A stretch of DNA of 64,000 nucleotides from Microcella daejeonensis (GTDB lineage: Bacteria > Actinomycetota > Actinomycetes > Actinomycetales > Microbacteriaceae): the NCBI RefSeq assembly GCF_026625045.1, contig NZ_CP113089.1:2604001-2668000 (forward strand), given 5' to 3'. Below, piece after piece: positions 13,304 to 22,880 of the stretch (within the stretch, counting starts at the first letter, position 1; each line of letters starts with the position of its first letter). Below the pieces are notes generated by a model that saw only the letters and a list, made by a program, of their open reading frames with translations, did no database searches and had not been told where the DNA came from. The position numbers were made by a program, and so were the translations under genes.

Positions 13304-13315
13304 AGCGGCCTCACC

Positions 13316-14395
13316 CTACGCGCTCGCCGCGAGGGCCTCGCGCACGAGGCCGAGGAGGGCGGCGCTGCCGTCGCGGCGTCCGACGGTGCCCGCGGCGGCG
13401 GCCATGCGGGCGATCTCGGCGCGGTGCATGAGCATCGGCACGAGCGTCTCGCGCACCCACTGCGGGGTGGCGGCGGCGTCGTCGACGACCACCGCTCCCC
13501 CGGCGGCGACGAGCTCGCGGGCGTTGAGGCGCTGCTCGCCGTTGCCGACCGGGTACGGCACGAGGATGGACGGCAGTCCGAGCGCGGCGAGCTCGCTGAC
13601 GGTGGCCGAGCCCGAGCGGCAGACGACGAGATCGGCGAGGGCGAAGGCGAGATCCATGCGGTCGCAGTACTCGACGACGCGGTACCCCGGCACTCCCGGA
13701 TCCTCGCCGCCCCGGTCGCGCCCGGTGATGTGCAGCACCTGCCATCCCGTCCCGACCAGGTGCGCGATCGACTCGCCCACCGTCTCGTTCAGGCGGCGCG
13801 CGCCCGTCGAGCCGCCGGTGACGAGCAGCACGGGGCGCGCCGGGTCGAGATCGAAGAACTCCGCCGCCTCGGGACGGGCGGCGGTGCGGTCGAGCGCGAG
13901 GATCTCGCGGCGCAGCGGCATGCCCACGAGTCGCGCCCCGCGCAGCGGCGTGCCGGCGAAGGTGATGCCGATGCGGCCGCCGAGGCGGTGCGCGAGCCGG
14001 TTGGCGATGCCCGGGCGGGCGTTCGCCTCGTGAGCGATCAGGGGGATGCCCTCGAGCCGGGCCGCGAGGTAGGCCGGGGCCGAGGCGTACCCGCCGAACC
14101 CGACGACCACCTGCACCCCGCGATCGCGGATGATCGCGCGCGTGCGCCTCACCGCTTCCCGGAACCGGGCGGGGAACCGCAGGGCGGCCGCGTCCGGACG
14201 ACGGGGGAAGGGGACGCGCGGGATGGTGAGCAGCTCGTAGCCGCGTTGCGGCACGAGCCGCGCCTCGAGCCCCTCCGCCGTACCCAGCACGAGCAGCGCG
14301 GCGTCGGGCTCCTCCTGCCGCCAGTGATCGGCGAGCGCGAGCAGCGGATTGACGTGGCCGGCGGTCCCTCCGCCGGCCAGGAGCGCGGTCGTCAC
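13316..14395 (-). CDS. murG: UDP-GlcNAc:lipid I transferase MurG
   Basis: A 359-residue GT28 glycosyltransferase that turns lipid I into lipid II on the inner membrane face. The N-terminal glycine loop GGGTAGHVNPLLALAD is canonical. The second domain has TGGSTGARRLNE and the UDP-GlcNAc-binding YCDRMDLAFALADLVVCRSG. The GTG start overlaps the ftsW stop by 4 bases (GTGA). The frame continues upstream inside ftsW, but no family homology lies there. Confidence 0.96.
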   Translation of the reverse strand: MTTALLAGGGTAGHVNPLLALADHWRQEEPDAALLVLGTAEGLEARLVPQRGYELLTIPRVPFPRRPDAAALRFPARFREAVRRTRAIIRDRGVQVVVGFGGYASAPAYLAARLEGIPLIAHEANARPGIANRLAHRLGGRIGITFAGTPLRGARLVGMPLRREILALDRTAARPEAAEFFDLDPARPVLLVTGGSTGARRLNETVGESIAHLVGTGWQVLHITGRDRGGEDPGVPGYRVVEYCDRMDLAFALADLVVCRSGSATVSELAALGLPSILVPYPVGNGEQRLNARELVAAGGAVVVDDAAATPQWVRETLVPMLMHRAEIARMAAAAGTVGRRDGSAALLGLVREALAASA

Positions 14396-15630
14396 GCGAC
14401 CGACCCCCGGACGGGAGCGACCGCATCGGCGGTCGGAGCGCTGATGCGCGCCATCGAGAGAACGACGCCGAGCGCCATGAGGTTCGCCACCATGGCCGAG
14501 CCTCCGGCCGAGATGAGGGGAAGGGGCACCCCGAGGACGGGGAGCATGCCGAGCACGACGGCGATGTTGACGAAGGCCTGACCGACGATCCAGACCATCA
14601 CGCCGCCGGTGGCGATGCGGCGCAGCGGGTCGGTGTGCGCGCGCATGAGACGCACGAGCCCGATACCGAGCACTGCGAACAGGCCGATGACGACGGCGCA
14701 GCCGACGAGCCCGAGCTCCTCGCCGATGATCGCGAAGATGTAGTCGCTCTCGGAGTGGGGCAGCCACGACCACTTCACCGCCGAGTTGCCGAGGCCCTGA
14801 CCGAGCAGGCCGCCCGAGCCGAGCGCCCACATGCCGTGCGTCGGCTGCCAGCACACGCCCTCGAGCTGCTCGGGCGTGCACCCGTCGAGCCAGATGCGGA
14901 TGCGATCGGTGCGGGAGGAGCCGGTGAGCGCGAAGGCGATCGCGCCGAGAACGCCCATGCCGAGCAGAAGGGCGAGATACCGCAGCGGAGCGCCCGCGAA
15001 GAAGAGCGAGGCGAAGACGATCGCGATCATGATCGTCGCCGTGCCGAGGTCGCCGCCCGCGAGCACGAGCATCAGCGCGACCGCCGAGATCGGCAGCGCG
15101 GGGAAGATGACGCTCTTGAGATCGGGGAAGGCATCGGCGCGCTTGCTCAGCACGCTCGCGAGCCAGACGACCAGAGCCAGCTTGAGGAACTCGGAGGGCT
15201 GGGCGCTGAATCCGCCGATGGTGATCCAGTTGCGGTTGCCGCCGTACTCGTAGCTGAGGCCCGGCACGAAGACGAGCAGCTGCAGACCCAATCCGATGTA
15301 GACGAAGGTGCGCGCCCAACGCCGCCAGAACACGACGGGCAGGCGCGCCATGACGAGCATGACCGGGATGCCGACGGCCGCGAACAGGGACTGCCGGATG
15401 AAGACGCCGAAGGCCTCTCCGCCACGACCCGACTGCACGAAGGACGAGGAGAGCACCATGACGAGCCCGAGGGCGACGAGGAAGATCGCGGTACCGAGCA
15501 CGAGCATGTAGTCGGTGCTCTGCGCGGTGAACAGTCGGCGCACGGCGATGACGGCGGCCGCGCCGCGGCCACCGGGCCCCGTCGCGTCAGTCGACGGTGC
15601 CGGACTGCTCGGCGCTCGGGTCGTCGCCAT
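14392..15630 (-). CDS. ftsW: Septal glycosyltransferase FtsW
   Basis: A SEDS-family peptidoglycan polymerase of 412 residues with about ten predicted transmembrane segments. The conserved GIPLPLISAGGSAMVANLMALG-type region near the C-terminus and RIRIWLDG in the large extracytoplasmic loop are visible. The ATG at 15630 lies within the end of murD (44-base overlap); an upstream in-frame extension has no membrane or family character. It pairs functionally with the class B PBP encoded at 20435-22207. Confidence 0.95.
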   Translation of the reverse strand: MATTRAPSSPAPSTDATGPGGRGAAAVIAVRRLFTAQSTDYMLVLGTAIFLVALGLVMVLSSSFVQSGRGGEAFGVFIRQSLFAAVGIPVMLVMARLPVVFWRRWARTFVYIGLGLQLLVFVPGLSYEYGGNRNWITIGGFSAQPSEFLKLALVVWLASVLSKRADAFPDLKSVIFPALPISAVALMLVLAGGDLGTATIMIAIVFASLFFAGAPLRYLALLLGMGVLGAIAFALTGSSRTDRIRIWLDGCTPEQLEGVCWQPTHGMWALGSGGLLGQGLGNSAVKWSWLPHSESDYIFAIIGEELGLVGCAVVIGLFAVLGIGLVRLMRAHTDPLRRIATGGVMVWIVGQAFVNIAVVLGMLPVLGVPLPLISAGGSAMVANLMALGVVLSMARISAPTADAVAPVRGSVA

Positions 15631-17122
15631 GCGGCGCCCCCTCCCCGTGATGCTGGTGCACGGCCGAGGCGAAGCGTCGCCCCCGGTCGGCGTAGTCGTC
15701 GAACTGATCCATGGATGCCGCTGCCGGTGCCAGCAGCACGGTGTCGCCATCGTGCGCCGCCGCGGCCGCCGCTCGCACGGCGCCCGGCATCACGCCCTCA
15801 GTGTCGTCGGCCTCGACCTCGAACACGGGCAGATCGGGCGCGTGTCGCGCGAACGCCTCGAGCACGGCCGATCGGTCGACCCCGAGCACGACCGCCGCCC
15901 GCAGCCGGGAGCGGTGGCGCGCGACGAGCGGGGCGATGTCGACGCCCTTGAGCAGGCCCCCGACGATCCAGACCACCGAGCGAAAGGCGGCGAGGGCGGA
16001 ATCCGCGGCGTGCGGGTTGGTCGCCTTCGAGTCGTCGACCCAGACGATGCCGGCCGCCTCGAGCACCGTCTCGGTGCGGTGGGCGTCGACGCGGAACCGG
16101 CGCAGGGCATCCCGCACCGCGATGACGGGCGTACCGGCCGCCCGCGCGAGCGCCGCGGCGGCGAGGGCGTTGGCGAGGCCGTGCGGGGTGGCGAGGCCCG
16201 CGGCGGCCACGTCGGCCAACGTGCCGAGCTCGAGGGCGGAGTGCCGGCGGTCGTCGTGGAACGCCCGGTCGACGAGGATCCCGTCGACGAGCCCGACGTC
16301 GCTCGGGCCGGGGGTGTCCGCGGCGAAGCCGATGGCGCGGCAGCCCTCCTGCACCTCGGCCTGCTCGACCATGCGCATCGTGGCCTCGTCGCGCAGGTTG
16401 TACACGCAGGCGACCCGGGTGCCTGCGTAGACCTTGGCCTTCGCGTCGCGGTACGCGTCGGCCGAGCCGTGCCAGTCGTAGTGATCCTCGGCGAGGTTCA
16501 GGCACACGCTGGCCAGCGGGACCAGAGCGCCCGGGCCGGAGGTGGGCAGGTGGTGCAGCTGGAAGCTCGAGAGCTCGACGACGAGCACGTCGAAGCCGGC
16601 CGGGTCGCGCACGGCGTCGAGCACGGGCACGCCGATGTTGCCGCAGGGCGCGACGCGCGATCCGCCCTCCTGCAGCATCGTGGCCGTCAGCTGGGTCGTC
16701 GTGGTCTTGCCGTTCGTGCCGGTGACGAGGATCCACTCCGCGGGCGGCGCGATCTTGTCGCGCACGCGCCAGGCGAGCTCGATGTCGCCCCAGACGGGCA
16801 CTCCCTGCCGCTCGGCCCACTGCAGAAGGGGATGCTCCGGCCGGAAGCCCGGCGACACGACGAGCAGCTCGGGCTCGTGGGCGGCGAGGGCCGCGATGTC
16901 GGCCGGGTCGTCGCCCCCGCCGATCTCGACGAGATCGACGCCGATCACGGGCAGGATCCTCGCGCGCTCCTCGTCGGGCGCCGAGGCCGCCACGAGCACC
17001 CGGGCCCCGAGCTCGGCGAGGGTGTCGGCGGCGGCGAAGCCGGTGACGCCGAGGCCGAGCACGACCACGCGCAGCTGCGACCAGTCGGCGTGCCAGCTGG
17101 TCAGCTCATCGAGGCGCGGCAC
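15587..17122 (-). CDS. murD: UDP-MurNAc-L-Ala:D-glutamate ligase
   Basis: A 511-residue Mur ligase that adds D-Glu to UDP-MurNAc-L-Ala. The N-terminal Rossmann-like fold (VVVLGLGVTGFAAADTL) precedes the P-loop VTGTNGKTTTTQL near residue 130. Conserved SSFQLHH and WVDDSKATNPHAA segments are present. The start is GTG, immediately after the mraY stop with one intervening base. The length is slightly greater than in E. coli (438), mainly through the C-terminal tail. Confidence 0.96.
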   Translation of the reverse strand: MPRLDELTSWHADWSQLRVVVLGLGVTGFAAADTLAELGARVLVAASAPDEERARILPVIGVDLVEIGGGDDPADIAALAAHEPELLVVSPGFRPEHPLLQWAERQGVPVWGDIELAWRVRDKIAPPAEWILVTGTNGKTTTTQLTATMLQEGGSRVAPCGNIGVPVLDAVRDPAGFDVLVVELSSFQLHHLPTSGPGALVPLASVCLNLAEDHYDWHGSADAYRDAKAKVYAGTRVACVYNLRDEATMRMVEQAEVQEGCRAIGFAADTPGPSDVGLVDGILVDRAFHDDRRHSALELGTLADVAAAGLATPHGLANALAAAALARAAGTPVIAVRDALRRFRVDAHRTETVLEAAGIVWVDDSKATNPHAADSALAAFRSVVWIVGGLLKGVDIAPLVARHRSRLRAAVVLGVDRSAVLEAFARHAPDLPVFEVEADDTEGVMPGAVRAAAAAAHDGDTVLLAPAAASMDQFDDYADRGRRFASAVHQHHGEGAPHGDDPSAEQSGTVD

Positions 17123-17123
17123 G

Positions 17124-18224
17124 CTACAGCACCGCCCATTCGAGGTAGAACAGGCCGACGCCGACCGCGACGAGGAAGCCGCCGATGAGCCAGAACCGCA
17201 CGACGACGGTCACCTCGGCCCAGCCCTTGAGCTCGAAGTGGTGGTGCAGCGGGCTCATGAGGAAGATGCGCTTGCCGCCGCTGAGCTTGAAGTAGATGCG
17301 CTGCACGATCACCGAGCCGGTGACGATGAGGAAGAGGCCGCCGATGAAGACGAGCAGGAGCTCGGTGCGGGTGAGGATGGCGAGGGCGGCGAGGGCGCCG
17401 CCGAGGGCGAGCGAGCCGGTGTCGCCCATGAAGATCTGCGCGGGCGAGGTGTTCCACCACAGGAACCCGATGAGCGAGGCGACGATCGCGGCCGCCACGA
17501 TCGCGAGGTCGAGGGAGTCGCGCGCGTCGTAGCACTTGTACTGCACAGCCGCGTCGAGCGAGGGGCTGAGGCAGTTCTGGTTGAACTGCCAGAACGCGAT
17601 GAGGATGTAGGCGCCGATCGCGAGGATGGACGACCCCGTCGCGAGCCCGTCGAGACCGTCGGCGACGTTGACCGCGTTCGAGGCGCTCACGACGATGATG
17701 ATCGTCCAGATCGTGAACAGGATGCCGCCGATGACCGGCCCGCCGAGGAGAGCGAAGTCGAGCCACTCGATGTCGCGCACCGCTGAGATCGCCGTCGACG
17801 CGGGCGTCAGCCCGTTCTCATCGGGGAATCCGAGCGCGAGCACCGCGAAGGCCGCCGCGGCGATCACCTGCCCGGCCACCTTGGCCCAGCCGCCCAGTCC
17901 GAGGCTGCGCTGCTTGCGCACCTTCGAGAAGTCGTCGATGAAGCCGACGAAGCCGAGGCTCACCATGAGCAGCAGCACGAGCAGGGCGCTGACCGTGATG
18001 CGCTCCCCCGTCACGAGGTGGCCGAAGAAGTAGCCGCCCACCGCCCCGAGGATGACGATGATGCCGCCCATCGTGGCGGTGCCGCGCTTGGTGTGGTGCG
18101 ACTGCGGTCCGTCGTCCCGGATGAACTGGCCCCACTCGAGCCTCTTGAAGAGCCGGATGAAGAGCGGGGTCGTGAAGAGGGTGAAGGCGAGGGCGAAAGC
18201 GCCGGAGAGGAGCAGGACTACCAC
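17124..18224 (-). CDS. mraY: Phospho-MurNAc-pentapeptide transferase MraY
   Basis: A 366-residue polytopic enzyme that transfers phospho-MurNAc-pentapeptide to undecaprenyl phosphate, giving lipid I. Family motifs include [22 protein letters not shown] (the Asp pair), [15 protein letters not shown] and [18 protein letters not shown] [13 protein letters not shown]. The GTG at 18224 overlaps the end of the murF-like gene and has a strong AGGAGG five bases upstream. The natural substrate carries the D-Ala-D-Ala that MurF adds, so an active MurF is presumably encoded elsewhere. Confidence 0.96.
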   Translation of the reverse strand: MVVLLLSGAFALAFTLFTTPLFIRLFKRLEWGQFIRDDGPQSHHTKRGTATMGGIIVILGAVGGYFFGHLVTGERITVSALLVLLLMVSLGFVGFIDDFSKVRKQRSLGLGGWAKVAGQVIAAAAFAVLALGFPDENGLTPASTAISAVRDIEWLDFALLGGPVIGGILFTIWTIIIVVSASNAVNVADGLDGLATGSSILAIGAYILIAFWQFNQNCLSPSLDAAVQYKCYDARDSLDLAIVAAAIVASLIGFLWWNTSPAQIFMGDTGSLALGGALAALAILTRTELLLVFIGGLFLIVTGSVIVQRIYFKLSGGKRIFLMSPLHHHFELKGWAEVTVVVRFWLIGGFLVAVGVGLFYLEWAVL

Positions 18225-18865
18225 GAGGCCTCCTGGGTCAGGCGGTCGACCAGGTCGGCCAGCGGGGTGCGGGCCGCCGCGCTGATGAGCAGCGCGTCCC
18301 CCGGTCGGAGGTGCGATCGCAGCACAGCGTAGGCCTCGTCGAGGTCGGCGACGAGCACCGACTCCCCGTCCCATGAGCCCTCGAGCCCGGCCGCGGTCGC
18401 CGTGTGACGGGCGCCGTGGCCGACGACGATGAGCTGGGAGACGTCGAGGCGCACGACGAGACGCCCGAGGCCGTCGTGGTCGTCGAACCACTCGGCGGGC
18501 TCGGAGTCGAGCTCGCCGAGCACGGCGAGCGACCGCGTGCGGCCGCGCGCGGCGTCGGCGAGCACCTTGAGGGAGCGGCCGACCTCGTGCCGGGTCCGCG
18601 CCGCGGTGTCGTCGAGCAGCAGGGCGCCGTTGCCGAGCGGGATGCGCCGGCAGCGGCCGGGGATCTCGGCGGTGCGCGCGGCGGCGGCGAGGGCATCCGC
18701 CCAGGCGCCGCCCGCGGCGAGAGCGGACTCGAGCGTCGTCAGGGCCGCGTCGACGACCGCGTCGCCGAGGGCCTCGAGCCGGATCGTGCCCGCCTCGTCG
18801 CCGTGGCGCACGTCGATGACCGCGCCCTCGAGTGTGTGCCGCACGTCGTCGACCACGACCGTCAT
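18218..18865 (-). CDS. Truncated, degenerate MurF-like protein (C-terminal part only)
   Basis: Only 215 residues where MurF (about 450-480) is expected. Residues 1-70 resemble the end of the MurF central domain, up to the IPGR turn (68-71). The rest resembles the C-terminal ligase domain: [13 protein letters not shown] (82-94) sits where DDAYNANP is usual, VLGELDSEP (115-123) where GEMxELG is usual, and ISAAAR (194-199) where KGSR is usual. The substrate-binding N-domain and the P-loop ATPase domain are absent, and the DNA upstream is fully used by murE. ATGA overlap with murE and an intact overlap with mraY show that it is a translated operon member, not a sequencing break. It cannot be a normal ligase alone. 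It may be a relic or a repurposed protein. Confidence 0.75.
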   Translation of the reverse strand: MTVVVDDVRHTLEGAVIDVRHGDEAGTIRLEALGDAVVDAALTTLESALAAGGAWADALAAAARTAEIPGRCRRIPLGNGALLLDDTAARTRHEVGRSLKVLADAARGRTRSLAVLGELDSEPAEWFDDHDGLGRLVVRLDVSQLIVVGHGARHTATAAGLEGSWDGESVLVADLDEAYAVLRSHLRPGDALLISAAARTPLADLVDRLTQEASW

Positions 18866-20412
18866 CGCGTGCTCCAGCCGGCCTCGCGCAGAGCGGCGCG
18901 CGCCTCATCGCGGGCGGAGTACTCGGTACGCACGCCGCGGATGTCGCGGTAGTCCTGGTGGCCGGGCCCTGCCCAGAGGATGGAGTCGCCCTCGCGGGCG
19001 AGGTTCACCGCGACGCGGATGGCCGCCTCGGGCGGGCTCACCTCGTGGATCTCGGGCCGGTTCGTCGCGAGCGCGGCGCCCTCGAGGAGGGTCGCGCGGA
19101 TCGAGGCCGGGTCCTCGAACCGGGGGTGGTGGTCGGTGATGACGAGCACGTCGCAGCCCTCGGCCGAGACGCGGCCCATCTCGTGCCGCTTGGTCGCATC
19201 GCGGTCGCCGTCGGCGCCGACGACCATGATCGTGCGACCCGTCGTGAAGCGGCGCACGGCGGCGAGGGTGTTCTCGAAGGCGTCGGGGCTGTGTCCGAAG
19301 TCGACGTACACGCTCGGCCCCTCCTCTCCCGAGACCCGCTCGATACGGCCGGGCAGGTAGGCGTCGATGCCCGTCTCGCCGAGCGCGTGGGCGATGGCGT
19401 CGAGCTCGAAGCCCGCCTCGACCATCATGACGATCGCGAGACCGGCGTTCGCGGCCATGTGCCAGCCGATGAGCGGCACGCGCGTCTCGAGCGACTGCCC
19501 GCCCGGGCCGGTGAGCCGGAAGCCCGTGTACAGCGGAGTCTCGTCCGTGAGCTGCACGCGCCACTCGGCGTCGACGTCGTCGCGCGCGCTGATGGTCGTC
19601 ACCGGGATGCGCGCCGAGTCGACGACCCGCTGCCCGTACGGCGAGTCGAGCGAGACGACACCGCGCCTGCCCCGCTCGGGCTGGAAAAGCGGCAGCTTCG
19701 CCTGGAAGTACTCCTCCATGTCGGAGTAGTCGTCGAGGTGGTCGTGACTGAGATTGGTGAAGCCCACGACGTCGAAGACGATGCCGTCGACGCGGTGCCG
19801 GGTCAGGGCCTGGGCGCTCACCTCGACGGCGACGGCGCGCACGCCCGCCTCGCGCATGCGGGCGAGCAGGGCGTGCATCTCGCTCGCCTCGGGGGTGGTG
19901 AGCCGGCTGACGACCGAGAGCTCGCCGATGTGGCGCTCGGTGGTCGACGAGAGGCCGGTCACGAGCCCGACCTGGCGCAGGATGCCCTCCAGCAGGTGCG
20001 AGGTGGAGGTCTTGCCGTTCGTGCCGGTCGTCCCGAAGAGCAGCGGGGGCTCCTCCATCGTGCGGTAGACCCAGGCCGAGACGTCGCCGAGGGCGGCGCG
20101 CGGGTCGTCGACGACGAGGATGGGGAGCGCGGCATCCCCCGCGATGGCGGCACCGGCCTCGTCGGTCATGATCGCGACGGCGCCCTTCTGCGCGGCGTCG
20201 CCGGCGAACTCGGCGCCGTGCCGGTGCTCCCCCCGCACGCCCACGTAGAGGTCGCCGGGCTGCAGGTCGGCCGTGCTCAGGGTGATGCCCGTGATCTCGA
20301 TGCCGTCGAGCGACCCGCGGGCCTCGATGCCGAACTCCTCGACGAGACCGCTCAGCGGGCGCGCCGCGGGGTGCTCCGGTCGGAGGACGGGGGGGATGCG
20401 ACCGGACAACAC
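18862..20412 (-). CDS. murE: MurE-type UDP-MurNAc-tripeptide ligase
   Basis: A 516-residue Mur ligase adding the third amino acid to UDP-MurNAc-dipeptide. The P-loop is [10 protein letters not shown] (127-136), the probable carbamylated lysine is in YFQAKLPLF (K239), and [13 protein letters not shown] is the ligase-domain start. The amino-acid-selecting loop, DNPR in meso-DAP enzymes, reads DHHPR here (427-431), and the later motif is GPGHQDYR. This points to a third residue other than meso-DAP, as in many Microbacteriaceae, but the actual substrate is not readable. The start is GTG after a weak GAGAAAG site. Confidence 0.93.
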   Translation of the reverse strand: MLSGRIPPVLRPEHPAARPLSGLVEEFGIEARGSLDGIEITGITLSTADLQPGDLYVGVRGEHRHGAEFAGDAAQKGAVAIMTDEAGAAIAGDAALPILVVDDPRAALGDVSAWVYRTMEEPPLLFGTTGTNGKTSTSHLLEGILRQVGLVTGLSSTTERHIGELSVVSRLTTPEASEMHALLARMREAGVRAVAVEVSAQALTRHRVDGIVFDVVGFTNLSHDHLDDYSDMEEYFQAKLPLFQPERGRRGVVSLDSPYGQRVVDSARIPVTTISARDDVDAEWRVQLTDETPLYTGFRLTGPGGQSLETRVPLIGWHMAANAGLAIVMMVEAGFELDAIAHALGETGIDAYLPGRIERVSGEEGPSVYVDFGHSPDAFENTLAAVRRFTTGRTIMVVGADGDRDATKRHEMGRVSAEGCDVLVITDHHPRFEDPASIRATLLEGAALATNRPEIHEVSPPEAAIRVAVNLAREGDSILWAGPGHQDYRDIRGVRTEYSARDEARAALREAGWSTR

Positions 20413-20434
20413 GACTTCTTTCTCGAGGGAGGCG

Positions 20435-22207
20435 CTACCAGGTGAGTGGCAGGCGGGGCGCGGGCTGCGTCGAGGGGGGCACCCGGTAGGTCTTGAGCAC
20501 CTGGGTCATGATCGACTGGAAGGTGGGTGCCGCGGCGGCGGACACTTTCATCGTATCGGGCTTCACGAACGTGACGATGACGATGTATTCCGGGTTCTCG
20601 GCCGGCGCCATCCCCGCGACGCTCACGACGCGATCGTTGGTGTAGACGCCGTTCTCGGCCACCTCGGCCGTGCCCGTCTTGGCCGCCACCCGGTAGCCGG
20701 GAACGGCGAGCTGCGCGGCGAGCGCGCCGTCGGTCACGACCCCCTCGAGCATGGAGACGACGCCGTCCGCGGCCGCCTCCGAGACCACCGGCACGCCCTC
20801 GGCGGAGGGCGCGTCCGTCACGGTGCCGTCGCTGCGCTCGCAGCCGGACACGAGCGTCAGGGGCACGCGCACGCCGTCGTTCGCGATGACCTGGTAGGCG
20901 CCCGCCATCTGAGCGCTCGTCGCGGTGATGCCCTGCCCGAACATCTGCACGAAGGCGCGGTGCCCGTCGATGCTCTCGGCCGTGTCGACGAAGCCCGCCG
21001 CCTCGCCGAGGAAGTCGATGCCCGTGTAGTCGCCGAGGCCGAAACCGCGCAGGTACTGCTCGCGCTGCGCGATCGAGAGCCGCTCGGCGAGCTGCGAGGT
21101 ACCGATGTTGGAGGAGTTGACGAGGATGCCCGTGCTCGTGAGCGGCAGGTCGCCGTGCGCCCACGCGTCGCGGATCACGAAGTCCGAGATGGTCGAGTAC
21201 CCGTCGCGCACGGTGACCTTCTCAGTCGGCGTCGTGACGCCGGCGTCGAGCATCGCCGCGAAGCTGACGGGCTTCATGGTCGAGCCGGGCTCGTAGGGGG
21301 TGCTGAAGATGCGGGAGCCCAGATTGCCCCGCTCGGTGCCGTTCACATCGTTGGGGTCGACGGTCGGCCAGTCGGCGGCCGCGAGGATGTGCCCGTCATC
21401 GACGCGCACCACCATCGCCGTCGCCCAGTCCGCGCCGAGCGCGGAGCCCTGCGCCTCGATGGCCTGCTGGGCGAACCACTGCAGGTCGGTGTCGATCGTC
21501 GTGCGCAGCGTTCCGCCGTCGATGGGGGCCTGCTCGACCACGGTGGAGCCCGGCAGGCGCACGCCGTCGGCGCCGCGCTCGTAGGTGGCGGTGCCGTTGG
21601 TCGCGGCCAGGCACTCGTCCATGCTGCTCTCGAGACCGGTCAGGGGGCCATCCGTGCCGAGGAACCCGACGAGATTACCGGCGACCTGGCCGTTCGGGTA
21701 GGTGCGCGCGGGCTGCCGCTCGAAGTAGACCCAGGGGATTCCGAGATCGCGCACGGCGCGGTAGACCTCGGTCGTGACCCCGCGGACGAGGTAGGCGTGA
21801 TCGTCGTCGGGATCGGCGGCGAGCTCGTCATCGATGATCGCCTGCAGCGACGCCGCCTCCTGACCGGTGAGCCCGGCGATCGCGCCGAGGGCATCGGCCA
21901 CCGGCCGGATCGAGCGCTCGCCCGTCTCCTCGTCGACGACGGTGCTGTCGTCGACGAACTTCGGAGCGACGGTGATGTCGTAGCGGTAGACGGTGTCGGC
22001 GAGCACGACCCCGTTGCGGTCGACGATGTCGCCCCGGGCGCCGTAGGTCAGGGTCGGCACGGAGCGCCGCTGCTCCGACGCGGCGGTCAGCTCCCCCGCC
22101 CGCACCACCTGGATGTCGACGAGGCGCACGAGGAACGCGAGCACGATCGCGGCCACGATGATGACGGTCATCGCCATGCGGCGTCGGGTGCGGCGGACGG
22201 CGATCAC
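20435..22207 (-). CDS. ftsI: Class B penicillin-binding protein (FtsI/PBP3)
   Basis: A 590-residue septal transpeptidase. A short basic cytoplasmic N-terminus and one membrane anchor (about residues 11-35) precede the PBP dimerisation domain (GARGDIVDRNGVVLADT). The transpeptidase motifs are STMK (about residue 309), SSN (about 363) and KTG (about 508). The start is GTG with AGGAGC upstream. It probably works with FtsW and the FtsL-like protein encoded just before it. Confidence 0.95.
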   Translation of the reverse strand: MIAVRRTRRRMAMTVIIVAAIVLAFLVRLVDIQVVRAGELTAASEQRRSVPTLTYGARGDIVDRNGVVLADTVYRYDITVAPKFVDDSTVVDEETGERSIRPVADALGAIAGLTGQEAASLQAIIDDELAADPDDDHAYLVRGVTTEVYRAVRDLGIPWVYFERQPARTYPNGQVAGNLVGFLGTDGPLTGLESSMDECLAATNGTATYERGADGVRLPGSTVVEQAPIDGGTLRTTIDTDLQWFAQQAIEAQGSALGADWATAMVVRVDDGHILAAADWPTVDPNDVNGTERGNLGSRIFSTPYEPGSTMKPVSFAAMLDAGVTTPTEKVTVRDGYSTISDFVIRDAWAHGDLPLTSTGILVNSSNIGTSQLAERLSIAQREQYLRGFGLGDYTGIDFLGEAAGFVDTAESIDGHRAFVQMFGQGITATSAQMAGAYQVIANDGVRVPLTLVSGCERSDGTVTDAPSAEGVPVVSEAAADGVVSMLEGVVTDGALAAQLAVPGYRVAAKTGTAEVAENGVYTNDRVVSVAGMAPAENPEYIVIVTFVKPDTMKVSAAAAPTFQSIMTQVLKTYRVPPSTQPAPRLPLTW

Positions 22208-22259
22208 GCGGTGCTCCTGCCTGATGCGGGGTCGGTTCTCGTTCGGGGGTGGATGCCCG

Positions 22260-22880
22260 TCACCGGGTGACCGGCGACGGCAGCGTGGTGGGCTGCTCCG
22301 GTGCGGTGCCGTTCGCGGGCGAGGTTAGCGACCCCGGGGCCGGCGGCGTCGCGGCCACGCCGTTCGCCTCTCCCTCCGGCCCCGAGGTCACCAGGGGCAC
22401 GTCGGTCAGCAGCACATTGCCGATCGTGCCCGCACGCCCGTCGAGCACCCCTGCTCCGGCGTCGGCCGCGACCGGTGCGCCCAGCACCGTCGCGTCAGCC
22501 AGCCGCAGGTACGCGGGACTGGCGTTCGTCACCATGCCGAGCGACTCGGCATTGGCGGCGAGGTTCTGGGGGGAGCGCAGAGTCTCGAGACTCTCGCTGA
22601 GCACCTGGGCGGAGCGGTCGAGCTCGACGGCCTCGCCCTGCAGAGCGGCGATGCGGTAGGCACCGTCGCTCAGCGCGATCGACAGCAGCAGCTGGGTGAG
22701 CAGGATGGCGAGCACACCCGCGGTCGAGACGACGGCGTACACGGCGCGAGGGCGGGCCCGGCGCTGGGCGCGGGTCGTGACGACCTCGACGGGGCGCGGG
22801 GCGCGGGGGGATGCCGGCGCCGCGATCGCGGCCGACGGCAAGCGGCGGGCGGTCGCCGCGAGGGCGGTCGCGGCACTCAC
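22260..22880 (-). CDS. ftsL: FtsL-like bitopic protein
   Basis: A 206-residue protein with no strong sequence signature, at the FtsL position between rsmH and ftsI. A basic cytoplasmic region (1-45) precedes one transmembrane helix (about 46-68, VYAVVSTAGVLAILLTQLLL). A short coiled-coil-like stretch follows (DGAYRIAALQGEAVELDRSA and on to about 125), then a Pro/Ala/Gly-rich tail of about 80 residues. Topology and position fit FtsL; the tail is longer than in E. coli FtsL. The GTG start overlaps the rsmH stop by 4 bases. Confidence 0.75.
   Translation of the reverse strand: MSAATALAATARRLPSAAIAAPASPRAPRPVEVVTTRAQRRARPRAVYAVVSTAGVLAILLTQLLLSIALSDGAYRIAALQGEAVELDRSAQVLSESLETLRSPQNLAANAESLGMVTNASPAYLRLADATVLGAPVAADAGAGVLDGRAGTIGNVLLTDVPLVTSGPEGEANGVAATPPAPGSLTSPANGTAPEQPTTLPSPVTR

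Noticed and set aside
18218..20412. Possible frameshift that would join the MurF stub to a missing N-terminal half
   Set aside because: The DNA upstream of the stub in all useful frames is occupied by an intact 516-residue murE that overlaps it by ATGA. No P-loop or MurF N-domain is seen in another frame, so it is a true truncation at this locus.
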